From Ministeria vibrans ATCC 50519 (lineage: Eukaryota; Opisthokonta; Filasterea), in NCBI GenBank assembly GCA_943704425.1, contig CALSCP010002373.1:1-54710 (forward strand): a DNA stretch of 54,710 nt. The letters run 5' to 3'. The notes below the pieces were generated by a model. The model saw only the letters and a list, made by a program, of their open reading frames with translations. It was not told the DNA's origin and did not search any database. This document shows positions 1 to 9,759 of this stretch, piece by piece; within the stretch, counting starts at the first letter, position 1; each line of letters begins with the position of its first letter. A program made the position numbers and the translations under genes.

Positions 1-46
1 TCTCTCTCTCTCTATCACTTTGTTTCTCTCTCTCTCTCTCTGAGCA

Positions 47-1629
47 GGAGGACCTTACTCTGCTGAAGGGCACGGGAGGTGGCAATGAGGTCATCACATC
101 AGGTAGCGTGTCCGCAGCGTGACTGAGTGAGCGTCACACTTGTGCATTTGTATAGGGGTGAACTCTCTGGAGTTGCTAGACCAGTCACGGTGCATTCATG
201 AGCGCAGTCTCGTAAGGCGACGACCCACTCACATATTGAGTGTTTATGCATTCACGAAACTGTGTAGGACGAGCCGGACGAAAGCGAGATCGAGGCGATC
301 AATCGACACTACATGTACGGGTCCAACGAGGCGGGCCTCACCGACGAAGAGGTCCTCATGCATGTCATGATCAAGAACCTTGATACGGGCCAGTATATCT
401 CCCTCAAAGACGCCGAAAAGGTTCTTCCCAAAGGTACGATGAGAAGTGAGGAGAGGAGAGAATGGAGAGCGGCCACTGATGATGATGTTGTGTTGTTGTT
501 ATGCTTCGTTTTTGTAATTTTTTTATAGGAATCGATCCTCTGTCATTGCACATCATGAAACGGCAAAGAGAGTTTGGAACGGGGGCACAAGACCAATTTG
601 ACAGCGAAAGGAGTTTCCACCACCACCACCACCAACAAAGTCAGCACAGCAACGCGCTAAAGACACAGGACAGAGGGGGCACAAGAGGGACTGTCCCTGA
701 GCGCTCTCAGTCATCTGTGTCGCTCGTCACACCCAGTGGTCAGGCGCACCCCGCTGCGACCTCCTCTGCTTCTGCCTCTTCATCCGCTTCTGGCTCCCAC
801 AAGCTGGGTCGTCAGCTCATGAAAGGTCTGACGCGGATCAAAGAGAAGCTGAATGCGTCAGGAAGCGAAATGCATATCGGACGGACGCCTATCAGTACAG
901 AGGACGCATTGCTCGCTGAAGCAGGCTCACTCAAGGTAACAACTACCTGTCTATTTGCTTTCGCATTTTGATTCTGTATTCTCTCTTTGTGTGTGTGTGT
1001 GTGTGTAAAGGTGACTGGCAACCACAAGAAGACACAGGAGTTCTCGCGCGTGCAACTGTTGCAGGACATGTCAGGGGAGCACCGGGGCGCAGTGTGGACC
1101 ATGAAGTTTAGCCACTGCGGACGGTTCCTGGCAACTGCCGGACAGGACACAATTGTGCGTGTGTGGGTTGTGTGTGGCAGTGACCATGTGCTGGATGAGA
1201 TGCGCAGGACATTTACAGCGACGCGAGGGAACACCAATGCGACGACGGCAGGCGGTGTTAGTGCCGGAGACGCACAATCAGCGGAGAAAGGTATGCAATT
1301 GTATAGTTCAAGCGAGTTCCTTTGATTAATGAGATGTATGTATGTGTGTGTGTGTGTGGGTGTTTTTTGTTTTGTTTTCTTTTGTTTGGCCAGACGTTTG
1401 TGATGATGAGAACAGCGATGGAGTGAAGCCAGAGGCCAGTGGAGGGATGCGCAGTGGGGTGTTTAACCGTGCGCCTGCATGTTTGTACCGCGGACATACG
1501 GGTGAGGTACTGGACCTGTCTTGGTCACAAAACCACTTTTTGCTGTCCTCTTCGATGGACAAGACGGTATGCAGTCGGGTGTTGTCATGAAGGGGGCGGT
1601 AGTGTGTGTGTGTGTGTGTGTGTGTTGTC

Positions 1630-1716
<87 letters not shown>

Positions 1717-3356
1717 TGTGAGTTAGACTGAGATGACTGAGTGTATATCTATAACTACACTCATATCATTGGAGTGTTGTCCGTGCCCTGTATATATGAC
1801 TGCCTCTCATTCACTCACACATACTCTCTACTGTCTGTTTTTATGCGTCTCAGGTGCGACTGTGGCATGTGGCTCGCTCAGAGTGTTTGTGTTGTTTCCA
1901 GCACGCTGACTTTGTCACTGCCATTGCGTTTCATCCCAGAGACGATCGATACTTTCTGAGCGGCTCACTTGACTGTCGAATCAGGTACCAAGACATTTTT
2001 TTTTTCAAGTGCGCTATTCTGATACCATTGCATGTAGACTGTGGAACATTCCCGAGAAGAAAGTTGCACTGTGGAATGAAGTAGTCGGACAGGGCTCAAA
2101 TCTCATTACATCTGGTAAGAGATGCATCGAGTTATTCATTGAGTGACTGTGTGAGTGACTGTGTGAGTGAAAGATTGAGTTCTGTGAATGAAAAAGGTAG
2201 TTCACTGACTATGTGTGTGTGTATAGCGAATTTCTGCCAGCAAGGAAAATTGGCAGTGGTGGGCACATATGACGGACGTTGTCTGTTTTACGACTCACAG
2301 AGACTCAAGTACCATACTCAGGTGAGGATCAGTCATATATCTCGTGTACCACTTTGTTTTTTTCTCCCTCCTCTTTCTATTTTTTCTTTTTTTTCTCCCC
2401 ACTGTGGTTGTTGTTTTTGATTGTGTGGTTGTTTGTCTTGTGGTAGATTCATGTCAAGTCGTCGCGTGGAAAAAACTCAAAGGGACGGAAAATCAGTGGA
2501 ATAGAGCCGATGCCAGGAGAGGTAAAAGGAAAACAAGAAGGAGATGTGTGTGTGTGTGTGTTTGTGTGTGTTTGACAGTGACTTGCACAACACAAAAAAA
2601 TGAGACGGAAACTCGAAAAAAAATTAATGTATATATATATATGTGTGTGTGTGACACGCCGACACAAGCCTCTGACACTCACACACATATATGAAATGTA
2701 TGCAGAACAAGATTCTCGTGACATCCAATGACTCACGGATCCGTCTGTACGATCTGGATGACCACACACTGGTCTGCAAGTACCGCGGCATTGCCAACAG
2801 CAGCTCACAGATCAAAGCGTCATTCAGTAACGACGGAACGTACATTATCAGTGGCAGTGAGGACTGCGATGTGTATATGTGGAGCACAGATTACCATGAG
2901 GTCCTCTCACGAAAGGATAAAATGGTGGAACGCTTTTCAGGGTATCGCAGAGACCGCAATGAGTCCTACGAGACGTTTAATGGTACTGAGACGTAGTGTG
3001 TGTGTGTGTGTGTGCGTATGTGTGTACTGATTGATGATTGTGGTTGCGCTGTGTAGCGTCCCCTGCAGTTGTGACTGTGGCTCTCTTTGCTCCGTACTCA
3101 ACATTTGCATCAAAGGTACAATCACACACACAGACACACACACTTTTTGTCAATCACTCTCTCACCCACTTCATTTCTCTCATCCTTATTTTCACCGTCA
3201 CACACTAACCGTTGTAACTCACTCACTCACTCACTCACTCTCTCTGTGCATCTCACACAGGGCATGGATGGGGGTGCTGAAGGGGAAGTGCTTGTTGTCG
3301 CAGACTTTGATGGTGCAATCAAAGTGTTTGTCGCCCGTGGACGCACCAAAACCTAA
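47..3356 (+). CDS. WDR44-like WD40-repeat protein (Rab11-effector family), 5' partial
   Basis: WDR44 family proteins are cytosolic WD40 scaffolds that bind Rab11 on recycling membranes. About twelve exons can be followed: 268-434, 529-935, 1011-1290, 1394-1566, 1854-1984, 2038-2114, 2227-2321, 2447-2521, 2706-2982, 3057-3115 and 3261-3356, with a less certain first piece near 47-105 whose donor is ambiguous. The N-terminal exon has the family segment LDTGQYISLKDAEK. WD repeats follow (GEHRGAVWTMKFS, FLATAGQDTIVRVW, HTGEVLDLSWS). The most diagnostic stretch joins GRKISGIEPMPGE to NKILVTSNDSRIRLYDL and SSSQIKASFS. A His/Ser-rich low-complexity insert lies at 600-790. The stop is TAA at 3354. 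The true start lies before the window. Introns hold long GT tracts. Family assignment is strong; the Rab partner is inferred from the family only. Confidence 0.85.
1602..1715. repeat. (GT)n microsatellite in a WDR44 intron
   Basis: An almost uninterrupted GT dinucleotide tract of roughly 110 bp fills the intron between the exons ending at 1566 and starting at 1854. It does not break the reading frame, because the flanking exons are consecutive parts of the same WD40 protein. Confidence 0.9.
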
Positions 3357-3461
3357 CATCCTTCGTTCCAGGCACTCAGGCACGCACGTATGCACACTCT
3401 ATATTGCTGTATCATTAGTCATGAATAAACGTGTCTGTATTCAACACACAAGCTTTCACCC

Positions 3462-4435
3462 TCAAAGAAGATCTGGAGCGTATGCTTTGAGGGTCAGTTG
3501 CAGGGTGACTTCGGTCGGGACACACGCGGGCGACGACCGGATGGCGAGAAGACACGTCTCGGCAATGTCGGACGGCCGCAGACACCGCTCAAGATCAATA
3601 CCAGGAATTCTGTTGATCATGTCGGTCTCGACAAAGCCTGTGACGGCGAAACGATGAGCTTCATCGCATCCCCTCCCCCCCCTCCCCGTCCCCTCGTCTA
3701 CCGTTGTACCTGGGGAAATGAGCATCACCTTAATGTTGTGTTGGCGCAAACTGGCATGGGAGGAAAGAGACCAACCGCGAAGGGCAAATTTTGACGCAGA
3801 GTAAACACACACACTCTCTTGTGGCTCAACTCCCGCGACACTTCCAACGTTGATGATCACACCCTGTCCTTTGGAGATCATACTTTCTGACAGTCGACGT
3901 GTCAGTCTCATTGGAGCGTGGACATTTACGGCAAATATCTGACGGAGAGAGTGAGTGAGAGTAAGAGAGAGAGATAATGAGTTGGACTACTTTTTACCTT
4001 CAGCCAATCGTCAGGATCTCCATCTTTCGGGCCACCCCGTGCACCCATACCGGCATTATTGACGAGAACATCAACGCCACCATGTTTCTCCACCAGTTGC
4101 TGAGAGTGACATGATTTGGGATAAGTTAAAATGAGTTGATCACTCAACAACAACAATCGCCCGTACCAAGGCAAGAGCATCAATTTGCCCTCCATCCGAC
4201 AGATCAGTTACATAAATATCAACATTTGGAGCGCCTGCGGCGCGGCATTCGGCAGCTACGCTTTCCAACTGAGCTTGAATGAGCGAACGAACGGAATCAA
4301 TCAACCAAACCAAACCTGATCTTGACTCCGTGCGGTCAGCGCCAGAGACGATTCTTCTTTGGCCAACGCCAATGCTATCGCACGTCCAATACCACGACCG
4401 GCCCCTGTTACGAGAGACCACTTTCCTGACAGCAT
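3462..4435 (-). CDS. Short-chain dehydrogenase/reductase (classical SDR)
   Basis: This is a NAD(P)-dependent oxidoreductase of the SDR superfamily; the substrate is not recognised. Five exons on the minus strand: 4435-4316, 4268-4167, 4100-3998, 3942-3710 and 3637-3462. The ATG at 4435 is chosen because the Rossmann motif VTGAGRGIGRA follows within ten residues, the normal position for a soluble SDR. Further motifs are DVLVNNAG, the catalytic serine in INVGSVAGV and the YxxxK pair in VYSASKFALRG. The dinucleotide-binding site and catalytic triad are intact. Translated length is about 240 residues, normal for classical SDRs. No signal peptide or membrane segment is visible. It ends tail-to-tail with the WDR44 gene, about 100 bp apart, and is divergent from the OSTF1-like start at 4566. 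Confidence 0.85.
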
Positions 4436-4565
4436 CGAATCGAATACAATAAAAGAATAATAATGATCTTTCTCGAAAATCTCAACTCGAAAGACGAAAG
4501 AGTAAACACTAAACACTCAAACTGACAGTTACTATTTTACTTCCCCCCCCCACCCATTCATACAG

Positions 4566-4713
4566 ATGCCTCCTCCACCGCCGCCGACGACGCCTAAGAA
4601 GCCCGGGAAGGTCCAAGTTCAGGTAGATCCGACAACCGCTTTTGCGCCTCATCCAACGCACTCTCTCCTCTCTCAAGGTATTCCGGGCGCTCTACACCTA
4701 CGCACCGCAGCAC
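4566..4713 (+). CDS. OSTF1-like SH3 protein, first two exons only (3' truncated)
   Basis: Exon 1 (4566-4622) encodes a proline-rich start, [19 protein letters not shown]. Exon 2 (4678-4713) continues in phase with [12 protein letters not shown], the first strand and RT-loop start of an SH3 domain. The pattern Pro-rich leader, KPGKV, then VFRALYT resembles osteoclast-stimulating factor 1, an SH3-ankyrin adaptor. A good donor (GTAAGC) follows at 4714, but the rest of the SH3 domain and any ankyrin repeats are not found anywhere downstream on this strand: the next sequence is the opposite-strand CDK8 gene. The gene is therefore cut in its second intron. With only 31 residues the family call is tentative; that it is a broken SH3 gene is well supported. 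Confidence 0.55.
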
Positions 4714-4780
4714 GTAAGCCCCCCCCCCCGCTCTCTAGTTCGTTCCCTCCGCTTTCTCTCCAAGACCACAATAACAGTAC

Positions 4781-5825
4781 CAATTGCTTTGGTATAGTGC
4801 GCTGCGCCCAAAAGAAGCTCAGGCGACCGATACCAAATCGTGACAACCTAAAACACAGCGAGACTTAGAAATCCCACTATAATTCCGCTACATACTTCTG
4901 CGTCGATTTCGGTAAATCGCTTCAGTGGATCCGCAAATATCCTCGCAAGTCCCAGGTCGCCTATCCAAATACAAAGACATTCACACTCACATTCTCTCTG
5001 GAAGGTACAGTACCAATTTTGACATTGCCAATGTCCGACTCAGGCGACCCCTTGATGAGAATGTTGGCTGGCTTGAGGTCGCGATGGAGGATGAAGTTGG
5101 CGTGGAGGTACTGCAGGCCCTTGAGGATCTCGCGGATGATCCATCGCGAGCGCGTCTCCGGCATGATCATGCGCTTGTGGCGATATTGTGTCAAGACTTG
5201 CTGTCAGATTGGTACGAAAACACGCAGTGAGTCACTCTGACTTGATAGTGTCTTTTTTTACTCCCTTACGTAGAGATCAAAGTCGGCATATTCAAACACA
5301 AACCAGACGCTCCGTTCGACGACGTTCAAGTGGACATCGATGACAGTCATGAGATTCTCGTGTCGCAGTTCCTTCAGCACCTGTGCAGGATGTGTGTCAG
5401 GCGACTGCGCGCGACCCGCCGGACTGTACACTTACTGCAATCTCACGGCAGGCAGAGGTCGAGAGGCCGTCGAGACGCTGATCGTTTGTAGGGGGCATCT
5501 TGATGCGTTTGAGTGCGTATGCGACGGACGGTCCTTGTCTATAGAGCGAGAGAGAGAGAGAGAAGAAGAAGAAAAAAAATGAACTTTTGCGTCGCACAGG
5601 TTCACACTACGTACTGGTCCCGTCGCGTTGCCTTGTATACGATTCCGTATGTGCCCTGGCCCACATAGCCGTCCTAGGGACACGCAGATAAGCCAGAGAA
5701 GCGCAGAGACAGTCCAAACCTACCCATTGATATGCCAGTTTCACGTAGTCGCGCTTGTCGCCTAGTCGTCCAGCAAACGGCGCCAATGCCGTGCTTGTCG
5801 AAGGACCCGCCTCAGAGTCGGACAT
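4781..5825 (-). CDS. CDK8: Cyclin-dependent kinase 8 (Mediator kinase), 3' truncated
   Basis: CDK8 with cyclin C forms the Mediator kinase module in the nucleus. Exons run from the ATG at 5825. Recognisable pieces are the glycine loop [12 protein letters not shown], the lysine strand [10 protein letters not shown], the CDK8-type C-helix STSACREIA (the PSTAIRE equivalent), the catalytic loop [18 protein letters not shown], an activation segment starting GDLGLARIF (DLG in place of the DMG/DFG triad) and [22 protein letters not shown]. The last exon ends at 4781 on a phase-1 donor, where family members continue with DIWAIGC. That C-lobe half is absent. The remaining minus-strand sequence to 4566 encodes nothing kinase-like. 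The gene stops at the same point as the opposing SH3 gene, so one lesion removed both 3' ends. Confidence 0.85.
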
Positions 5826-6089
5826 GGTAAGTACGCTATAAAAGAATAAACCGATTAAATTTCCGATTTCGACCTACATCGCAATTTCAATGTGAATCGA
5901 GTGAATTGAGTCAGGAGTTAGCCAGTAAGAACGGGAAATAGACATATGTCATATGACATATCCTGGAAAGTGAAAGGGAAAGCTAGGGGAGTGGCTAGGG
6001 ATAACTGATAAACATGGTAAGTGAGTCTTGTGAATATAATGCTACACTCACTTTCTCTCTTTAGTCTTTTGCGTCTCTTTTGAAGTACG

Positions 6090-6776
6090 ATGCCTGAAAA
6101 AGTCATAATCTTGTCGGGGAAACGCAAGAGTGGCAAGGATTACATTGCTGCCGAACTGCAACAGAGGTAGAGTAATCCATATTTGATCTCTCTCCCTGAA
6201 ACAACTCTCGTCCTCTCCCCTATCTGCTCTCGTAGAATACCCTCGTGCATCATTGTACGACTGTCCGAGCCCCTCAAGCGTCAATATGCCCTGGTAACGG
6301 GAGGGTTCGAGTCTGACGGCCCACTCATTCACCTTCGCCTTTCGCAGGATCACAACCTTGACCTGAACGAGCTGCTGGGCACCAGCGCCTACAAGGAACG
6401 CTATCGAAGCGACATGATTCGCTGGGGCGAAGATCAGCGTGAGCGCGACCCGGGTTTCTTTGCGCGCCTTGCGACGGCAACGAGCCATGCCGAGTCGGCG
6501 AGAGTATGGATTGTGTCCGACGCACGACGGCCCACCGACGTCGCTTACTTCCAATCAAACTATGGCGACCGCGTGACCACGGTGCGTGTGCAGGCGAGCG
6601 AAGAGTGCCGCGCCACGCGTGGCTGGGTGTTCACCGATGGTGTCGACAACGCCGTCTCCGAGTGCGGTCTCGACGACCTCACGCACGACCTGACTGTCGT
6701 CAACAACAGTCTGGCGGGCTGTGATGCGTCTCTCGAAGAGACACTAAAACGCATTGTAGACCTCACTCAAGCATAA
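6090..6776 (+). CDS. PMVK: Phosphomevalonate kinase, animal type
   Basis: Catalyses ATP-dependent phosphorylation of mevalonate-5-phosphate to the diphosphate in the mevalonate pathway. Three exons: 6090-6166, about 6233-6293 and about 6348-6776. The start is followed at once by the P-loop LSGKRKSGKDYIA. Then come the family landmarks LSEPLKRQYAL, TSAYKERYRSDMIRWGE, RDPGFFARL, VWIVSDARRPTD, RGWVFTDGVDNAVSECGLD and a C-terminal helix. This is the nucleoside-kinase-fold enzyme of animals, not the GHMP-fold ERG8 enzyme of fungi and plants. The product is about 185 residues, close to the animal enzyme. The gene is divergent from CDK8, with about 260 bp between the start codons, and tail-to-tail with the siroheme synthase gene. 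Confidence 0.9.
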
Positions 6777-6846
6777 ATTGTATCGCATACCCACCGCAAC
6801 ATTCTACTTTCTTGTCTATTCTTGTTTACACCTTTACTACTATTAA

Positions 6847-8599
6847 TTATGATTCAGCTTCAACCAGCACGTCGACTACACGCCCAACCACGACGGTCGC
6901 AGGAGCCACGATAGCGTGGTCCTTGGCGATCTGAGCAATCGTCTCAAGGGTGCCGCGCACAGTGCGCTCGTGGGCGCGGTTGGCGCCGTGGAAGGCACGC
7001 TCAACCACAGCGACAGGCGTGTCGCGCGGGTACGCCAGCTTTTCTGTGAGCTCACGCGTGACAGTGGGCAGCGCGGCAACGCCCATAAGAAACACCACGG
7101 TGCGCAGTGGCTCGTACGCGGGCAGCACAGGCAGCTCGCCGTTCTTGCCGCGTCCCGTTGTAATGAGCAGCTGATTGGCACTTCCTCGGTGCGTCACGGG
7201 AATACCACCAGCCAAAGGCGCCGCAATGGCCGACGAAACGCCAGGAAGCACGCGCGCAGCAAAGCCATGCGATCGGAAAAACAACACCTCCTCACCGCCA
7301 CGCCCAAACACAAAAGGATCGCCGCACTTGAGGCGCACCACGCGCTTGCCTGCACGCAGCCCATCCAGCACCATTCGGTTCATGGCATCCTGATACGCAT
7401 CCGCATTACCCGCAGTCTTGTTCGCCACTCGTACTTCCGTTACCTCTCGGTTTACATACTCATCAATAATCTAATAGAAAAAAAAAAGCCCCCTTGTCAG
7501 CATAAAAATGCACAATATGTTCCGCTTACGGCGCTTGGTACGAGCTTGTCGGCAACGACAAGGTGAGCGGCACGCAGAGCCTTGACGCCCGCCATGGTCA
7601 TCATGTCAGGCGAGCCGGGCCCCGCACCCACCAGCGTCAGCAAAGGCTCTTCCAACGTGCCCGCATCATTCCTTGCTGTATTCGTGTCGGTCGTCGTGTC
7701 GCTCACGCCCGAGTCAGACGAGCTGGGCGAAACAGCGCGCTCCTCGACACGATGGTTGTCGGTGTCCGTCTTTTGCTCGTCCCCGTGATGAAGATAGTCG
7801 TCGACAAGGACATCAATGCGTTCGTCTGTGAGAGTTGCCAGATCGGGTATGGGTGTGTTGGTGCAGAGGGCACTCATCCATTTCATGCGATGCGCACACG
7901 ACTGAGGGTCCGGATCCGCCTGCCGAATGCGTTGTCTCAGCACGTTGACCCGCTCGAGCGCATCGCCCGAGTGCTCGGGAACCGCACTGCGAATCTGTTG
8001 GCGAATCATTGCGCCAAGTTTGGGCGCCTTGCCGTTGGTCGACACGGCCACCTGCAAGGGTCCATCGCGAAACTGCGCAGCAAACCAAAAGTCACAAAGT
8101 GCGGGAATGTCGGCGCAATTGACGGGAATGCGCTGTGATCGGGCCAGTGTTGCAATGCGAAGGCTCTCCTCGTGATCATCAATCGTCGACAAAACCATGT
8201 CGACTCCTTCCAAATCTTCATCTTTGAAATGTCTTCGCACCAACTCAACTAAAAATCAAAAGAAGAAAAAAAAAACATCAGAAGTTGAACTATCTCTCTT
8301 TGTCTCACACACCACACACACACACACACACTCTCTCTCTCTCTCTCTCTGAGACGCAACGACACTTATATATACAATAACAGGGGGGGACACTGACCTT
8401 CGCCAAGCGACTCGCGCACCCTGAGCGACTCGTGAGCCCTTGGAGCGACCACACGCACTTGGGCATCCGCCTGCAACGCTGCTTCGACGCGCCGTGTGCC
8501 CTCTACGCCGCCCCCCACGACAAGCACGCGCTTCCCTGCTAGTCTCCAGGCAACCACCAGACTCGCTCCACCCTCAATCTTCTTCACTACTTGGCTCAT
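6847..8599 (-). CDS. Siroheme synthase: precorrin-2 dehydrogenase fused to uroporphyrinogen-III C-methyltransferase
   Basis: Makes siroheme, the cofactor of sulfite and nitrite reductases. Three exons: 8599-8398, 8248-7530 and 7470-6847. The N-terminal half is a Met8/CysG-N dehydrogenase: AGKRVLVVGGGVEGTRR is its Rossmann start, and ADIPALCDFWFAA, NGKAPKLG and a C-terminal helical segment follow. A Ser/Thr-rich linker leads to the SAM-dependent methyltransferase half with LTLVGAGPGSPDMMT, CGDPFVFGRGGEE, LPGVSSAIAAP, PVTHRG and TPVAVVERA. The order matches bacterial CysG and fungal Met1-type fusions. The start at 8599 is the first ATG before the NAD-binding motif. It is head-to-head with a probable sulfite reductase start at 8924, which would use its product. 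Confidence 0.9.
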
Positions 8600-8923
8600 T
8601 GGTAAATAAAAGTGAAATTGTAATTGCGTGATCAGCGAGAGATTACAAGTGGAAGTTTGCCTCGGCCGCCGCCCCACCGCCCCATACCCGCGCGATTCAT
8701 GGTGCGATCAAGCATTCTAGTGGTTTTACTGAGCGGCTCCAAGCAAAATCGAGGCGGACCGTCGTGCGTCGACCTTTGTGGCGCATTCTTTCAAAAGTCG
8801 CAAAGCGCCGGCCAATGAGATGCGCGCAATTTTTTCAATCAAATATGGCGCCCCATATTCACCGCATTCCGTTCGATCAGTCATCAGCGCGACTGCGCGA
8901 CTTGACATCCACTTTCGTTACTC

Positions 8924-9617
8924 ATGTCTGTGCCACCTCCCAGTTTCCTTCAGGCTCGTGGCCAGCAGCTCTCCAACGTACTACTGGCGCCCAGCCTGCT
9001 GTGGCGAAAGGGCAAAAACGAGGATGCGGACAAGAAGGAGTTGGCGACAGACGCTGATCCCGCTTGGCTTGCCGTCGATCGCATCCGCAGTGCCACCACA
9101 CTGGCTCAGGCTGCGGTGGCCCTCTCGGACGTCGTCATCGTGAACCCCACCGTCGCTGCTCCCGACGCAAACAGTCGCGAGATTCGTCGACTCGCCGGCA
9201 GTCACAACAGTCTCAGTGGTGTCACGCAGGTGAAACTTGTTCTCTCGGACGCCGCCCTCGCCGCCTCCCTTGTCGACCATCTTGTCCACCGCCGCCTCGC
9301 GTCCGCCATTGTCGACGGCCCGCGCGCCCTCCTTCGCATGTTGGCTCCGCTCCAGTCAATGTGTGACAAAGGTAAAGCCATTTTTTTGTCTACTTAGTAC
9401 CGCACCATACTACGACAGGGCGATGCCCTTGTGATTGTATATCCATTGAAACATAGCGATTTCATTTTTTTGATCTTTGATTTAATTTTGCATTATATTT
9501 TTAGGTCTTCCTGGCGTTCTTCACGTTGCCGTCGAGCCAACGTCCACTGCCGACATTGCCGATGTCCTGGCCCTGCGTGATACGGGTGTGATTATTCTCT
9601 CCTCGCGTTCACCCGAG
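8924..9617 (+). CDS. Probable N-terminal part of a sulfite-reductase-type flavoprotein (PFOR-like domain), apparently truncated
   Basis: Two exons, 8924-9371 and 9505-9617, give about 187 residues beginning MSVPPPSFLQARG. Nothing resembles a signal peptide. The segments VDRIRSATTLAQAAVALSD and LPGVLHVAVEPTSTADIAD followed by LRDTGVIILSSRSPE resemble the pyruvate:ferredoxin-oxidoreductase-like N-terminal region of MET10-type sulfite reductase subunits, in which HVA and an LGLGLVSS-like stretch recur. This is recognition from memory of the family and is uncertain. The head-to-head siroheme synthase supports it. The exon ends in a donor that leads into a 50-T tract. The next open exon is the beta-helix receptor, in a compatible phase, so a single fused protein is possible but unlikely for a receptor that needs a signal peptide. 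Confidence 0.4.
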
Positions 9618-9672
9618 GTACCAAAAAAAAAAATGGGTCAAATATTTTTGCAGAAATTAAATCATTCTCTCT

Positions 9673-9678
<6 letters not shown>

Positions 9679-9728
<50 letters not shown>
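9679..9728. repeat. Poly-T tract, about 50 bp, at a suspected gene junction
   Basis: An uninterrupted run of about 50 T residues lies between the exon ending at 9617 and the acceptor at 9758. It sits exactly where a cytosolic-enzyme-like reading frame changes to an extracellular beta-helix frame. Confidence 0.9.
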
Positions 9729-9759
9729 CTCCCGTCATACTTTCTCACACTCTGGGTAG

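Noticed and set aside
5935-5965. Palindrome GACATATGTC near the CDK8-PMVK divergent starts
   Set aside because: Short and AT-rich; no second copy and no known factor site.
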